From: Lepturacanthus savala
Taxonomy: Eukaryota > Chordata > Actinopteri > Scombriformes > Trichiuridae
DNA: 64,000 nt
Assembly: GCA_030544235.1 (NCBI GenBank)
Contig: CM060469.1
Span: 15,246,017-15,310,016 of the forward strand
Reading direction: 5' to 3'
Below are positions 61,307-64,000 of this stretch, piece by piece. A program made the translations under genes and the position numbers. Within the stretch, counting starts at the first letter, position 1, and every line of letters begins with the position of its first letter. A model generated the notes under the pieces. It was not told where the DNA came from, did not search any database, and saw nothing but the letters and a program-made list of their open reading frames with translations.

Positions 61307-64000
61307 TAATGGTCAACCAGAGGGATGGTAAAGAGGCTGCATAAAGGGTTCCCTCCCCACCAAGCTTTGATCTCAACTTCCTTTCCAAAGGCTACACAAC
61401 ATAGCACAAAGCCACAGCATGTCTCTAAACTGTAATGGATTTTTTTTTTTCCAAAAACATCCCCCATGCAGCAGGTTTCCATCATCCATTGGATCTTTGG
61501 TCTGGTAAAGTGCCTTCAGATTTTCTAGAAAGAAATCAATCAAACTAATAACATCTGTCCACGAGGAAATGTTGCACCTCCTAATATATTGTGGTTGTTT
61601 TGAAATTTAATTAGACTGCATGGATAAGATCCAGTGGTAAACTATCAGTTACAGCGACAAGTCTAAACTGTATGTATGACACGCGGTTATTCAATCTTTT
61701 ATTGGTGAGGAATGACTGGCAGCGAGTAAGGCACGCCTTGCTGTGGTCCCAAAAGAGCGCTGTTATGTCTGAGGCCCAATCCACCATGACAGGTCAGGCA
61801 TGACCTTTAGACCTACAAGACATTACCGGAGCATCTGAGCATGTCAGCAGAAGAGGATGGAGGCTGGGGGAATCTTTGGGGAGAAGAGAGGGAGGGTGAC
61901 GCCGAGGGACAGTCAACCTGGGCCTGACACGGATGAGGGGCGGGGTGCCTGGAGGAGGTGCCGCCTTTGGGGGACTCACAGAGGTCAAGCGGTACTGTTG
62001 GTTATTAAAGAAGTCCCATAAAATGCTGTCCTGGTCCATGATTACACTGTCAGGCTGTAGGAGAGAGGATGCATGGGGGAGGAGATGCAGAGGGACATCT
62101 TGCAGATAAAAGCTGCAGTTTTCCCTTAGGACATCTGAGGGAATGGACGCAAAAGTAATAGTTTAAGGAAAATTTCAGATTTCTGTTGAGACCATAATTC
62201 ACATAACTGGCAGATATCTAAACGACATTAAGGTAGTATAAACATTATCCTGCTCATCCAATATCCAATATGTGGAGGCAGTGGGATAGATGGATAGGTT
62301 GCCTATAATAGCTGCTCTGACCTGCAGACTCTATTTACTGTATGCTTCCATTTGAAACCTGAAACAACATTCTTCTTGTCCGTGTTGACAGATGAAATTG
62401 TGATTCTTTCCCTCTCCAACAATCGTGAAGGACGTTGATAGGCAACCAAAGCCTCGGGCAATAGACTGCAGATTTCTTCTCTGAAATATAAATACATGCA
62501 ATCTATTCTCCTGTCAAAGACCCATAATCCTGCAGAAGGCAGTTTGACACGGTCACTGGGAAAGGGCTTTAGGCAAGCAACTGCTGGGAGAAGCCTCGTG
62601 GATGCGGAGTTAAAGAGTTTGTTTTACACCGCTACAGTGTGTGAGAATGAGGAGCACAATGGGAATGCAATTTAAACCCAAATAAGCTGTCAATTATTTG
62701 AAGGCATGTGTGTCTCGTGAGTAAACATGAGCAGGGAAGCAAAGCAATTTGAGCTCTAACAACAAATTAAATGGTGGACAAATATCCAAATGTCCTGACC
62801 TCTGCTACTGCTCCATGCACCTACACAAATCTTTTTAAATGCAAATTACTTTGAAATCATAAATCATGATGGAAACAAATTATGTTAAAAAAAAACAATT
62901 TCTATATAACTTTTATTAGGGTAATCAATTATGGATCACTTATATCACAGGTTATTAACTTCTGGAAATTTAAAGCAGTGCAGTGGCAGTGTGGGACAGG
63001 CCAGTGTTTCTGCCGATGTGAAGGGCAGTTTGAGGACGGCTGGAACAGAGGCTATAAATACAGAGATAGCAAACAGGAGCCAGGTAGAGAGACTCAACTT
63101 GTATGTGAGCACTTAAAGTATCACAGAGTGGTTTGTGAACTTCAATTACACTGCATATGATGTCATATCCTGCATCTTTTACATTATTCATAGGGTCTAC
63201 TGATGTTATCTCGTAGCTAGCAGGGTTTCCTTTTTTTTGCAGCATTTTCTAGCTTTGGGTAAGCAAAGGGGCGTTGCCGCCCATGTCAAATCAGTTTTCA
63301 CCGGAAAAGTATAGTCCAGGAACATTACAAAAACATGTATTCACTCTTGTAGGTGTGACCATGGGAGACTAATGGCAACAGTTTAGGCGGAGAGGAGTTT
63401 CAAAGCCACGCAACTTGGAAATTACAATAAAGGTCGACCACTGGTGGTATTTTAGTGATTATACATTTTGAACACTCTAGGGAGAGGCGGATGTAGGCTT
63501 GGTGGAGAGCATGTAAAGGCTAAGGGATGGAGGGGGGGGGGTTTCTCTGCTGAATTGACTTTTCACAGCACGCCTCCCCAGGTAATCAGTCATTTTGACT
63601 GGCATTGTTTGTGTTACTGTTCACGCCTGTTCCGTGGCCTTCTGCTCTGTGCATGTTCCGCCGGCATGTTCCTTCCTGTCTGGAAATTATGTTGTGATCT
63701 CTCACTCCACCGACTGCCAAAGGAGAACCGCAGAGCCATGTGTCTGGTCTATTTTGTTTTGCTGGCAAAAAAAGCGTAACTGTAACCGAATCTTCTTACC
63801 TGCACAGTACACAAGCAGCCTTTGTTTCTACCAACACACATGTCAGCATGTAATTTAACACATATCACATCCTCAGCGGCTCAAGATAAGACAGTAACAG
63901 CAGAGTCAACGTCTTAGAGGGTCGAGTGTGTAGACAAATGAAAACGTCTCATTGCTCCCCTCGACAAACATTATTATAAAGGAAGTGCATCTCGACGGAG

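Larger units (their letters stand above)
53061..64000. other. Non-coding stretch to window end
   Basis: Contains CA/GT microsatellites at 53.5, 55.2, 60.7 and 61.3 kb, and short poly-G runs (for example 63.53 kb). I saw no recognisable transposon. A perfect donor-like CAG|GTAAGAAG (minus, at 63808) has no clear exon behind it. The frame at 60406-60723 follows a good acceptor but has average codon bias and ends in a (CA)n tract. Nothing gene-like is supportable. Confidence 0.4.

Noticed and set aside
1..64000. Possibility of a prokaryotic or viral gene cluster, CRISPR array or defence system
   Set aside because: No long adjacent frames, no regular spaced repeats, and pervasive vertebrate-type microsatellites and SINE/LINE remnants; the sequence is eukaryotic non-coding DNA.

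Overview
The window looks like vertebrate, most likely teleost (percomorph-type) fish, chromosomal DNA. It has no operons, ribosome binding sites or long open reading frames. It is AT-rich non-coding sequence with dense (CA)n/(AT)n microsatellites, long homopolymers, and several interspersed repeat families that I recognise from spiny-rayed fish genomes. Nearly all long reading frames are chance, low-complexity or repeat-derived. The window is best read as intron and intergenic sequence, or a gene desert, crossed by very few exons.

The best coding evidence is at 4948-6643 on the minus strand. An exon at 4948-5184 encodes a TPR-like helix pair and ends in a canonical donor. Two smaller splice-flanked tracts lie upstream in transcription order (5530-5581 and 6519-6643). 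All three join in compatible reading phases. A second candidate exon (45782-45889, minus) has a strong GTAAGT donor. A GC3-rich tract at 47774-47939 (plus) also looks coding. I could not assign a gene name with certainty to any of them.

Repeats, by position: an internally duplicated teleost repeat (16720-17175); a minus-strand tRNA-type SINE split by an (AT)n tract (20028-20250); a partial and a longer copy of one family (25593-25690 and 26752-27305), the longer one interrupted by an L2-like LINE tail (26917-27070); a minus-strand tRNA-type SINE (36020-36228); two copies of a non-autonomous transposon with TAG-GCTGCAA-type ends (36706-37079 and 48258-48554); an L2-like LINE tail on the minus strand (39570-39826); a foldback element with 31-bp termini (41409-41618) and a related piece (46841-46975); a Tc1/mariner-like element with TACACTAC termini (44795-45220); and a LINE endonuclease-domain fragment followed by a SINE or LINE tail (52518-52740 and 52818-53060).

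Several repeat-poor stretches (33480-35450, 43560-44060, 59500-59710) carry clusters of homeodomain, SOX, POU and E-box-like words and resemble developmental enhancers, but only cross-species alignment could show that. I found no CRISPR array, no functional tRNA or rRNA gene, no virus-like gene set, and no convincing undescribed system. The most useful leads are the spliced minus-strand gene fragment, the 45.8-kb exon candidate and two perfect short hairpins.
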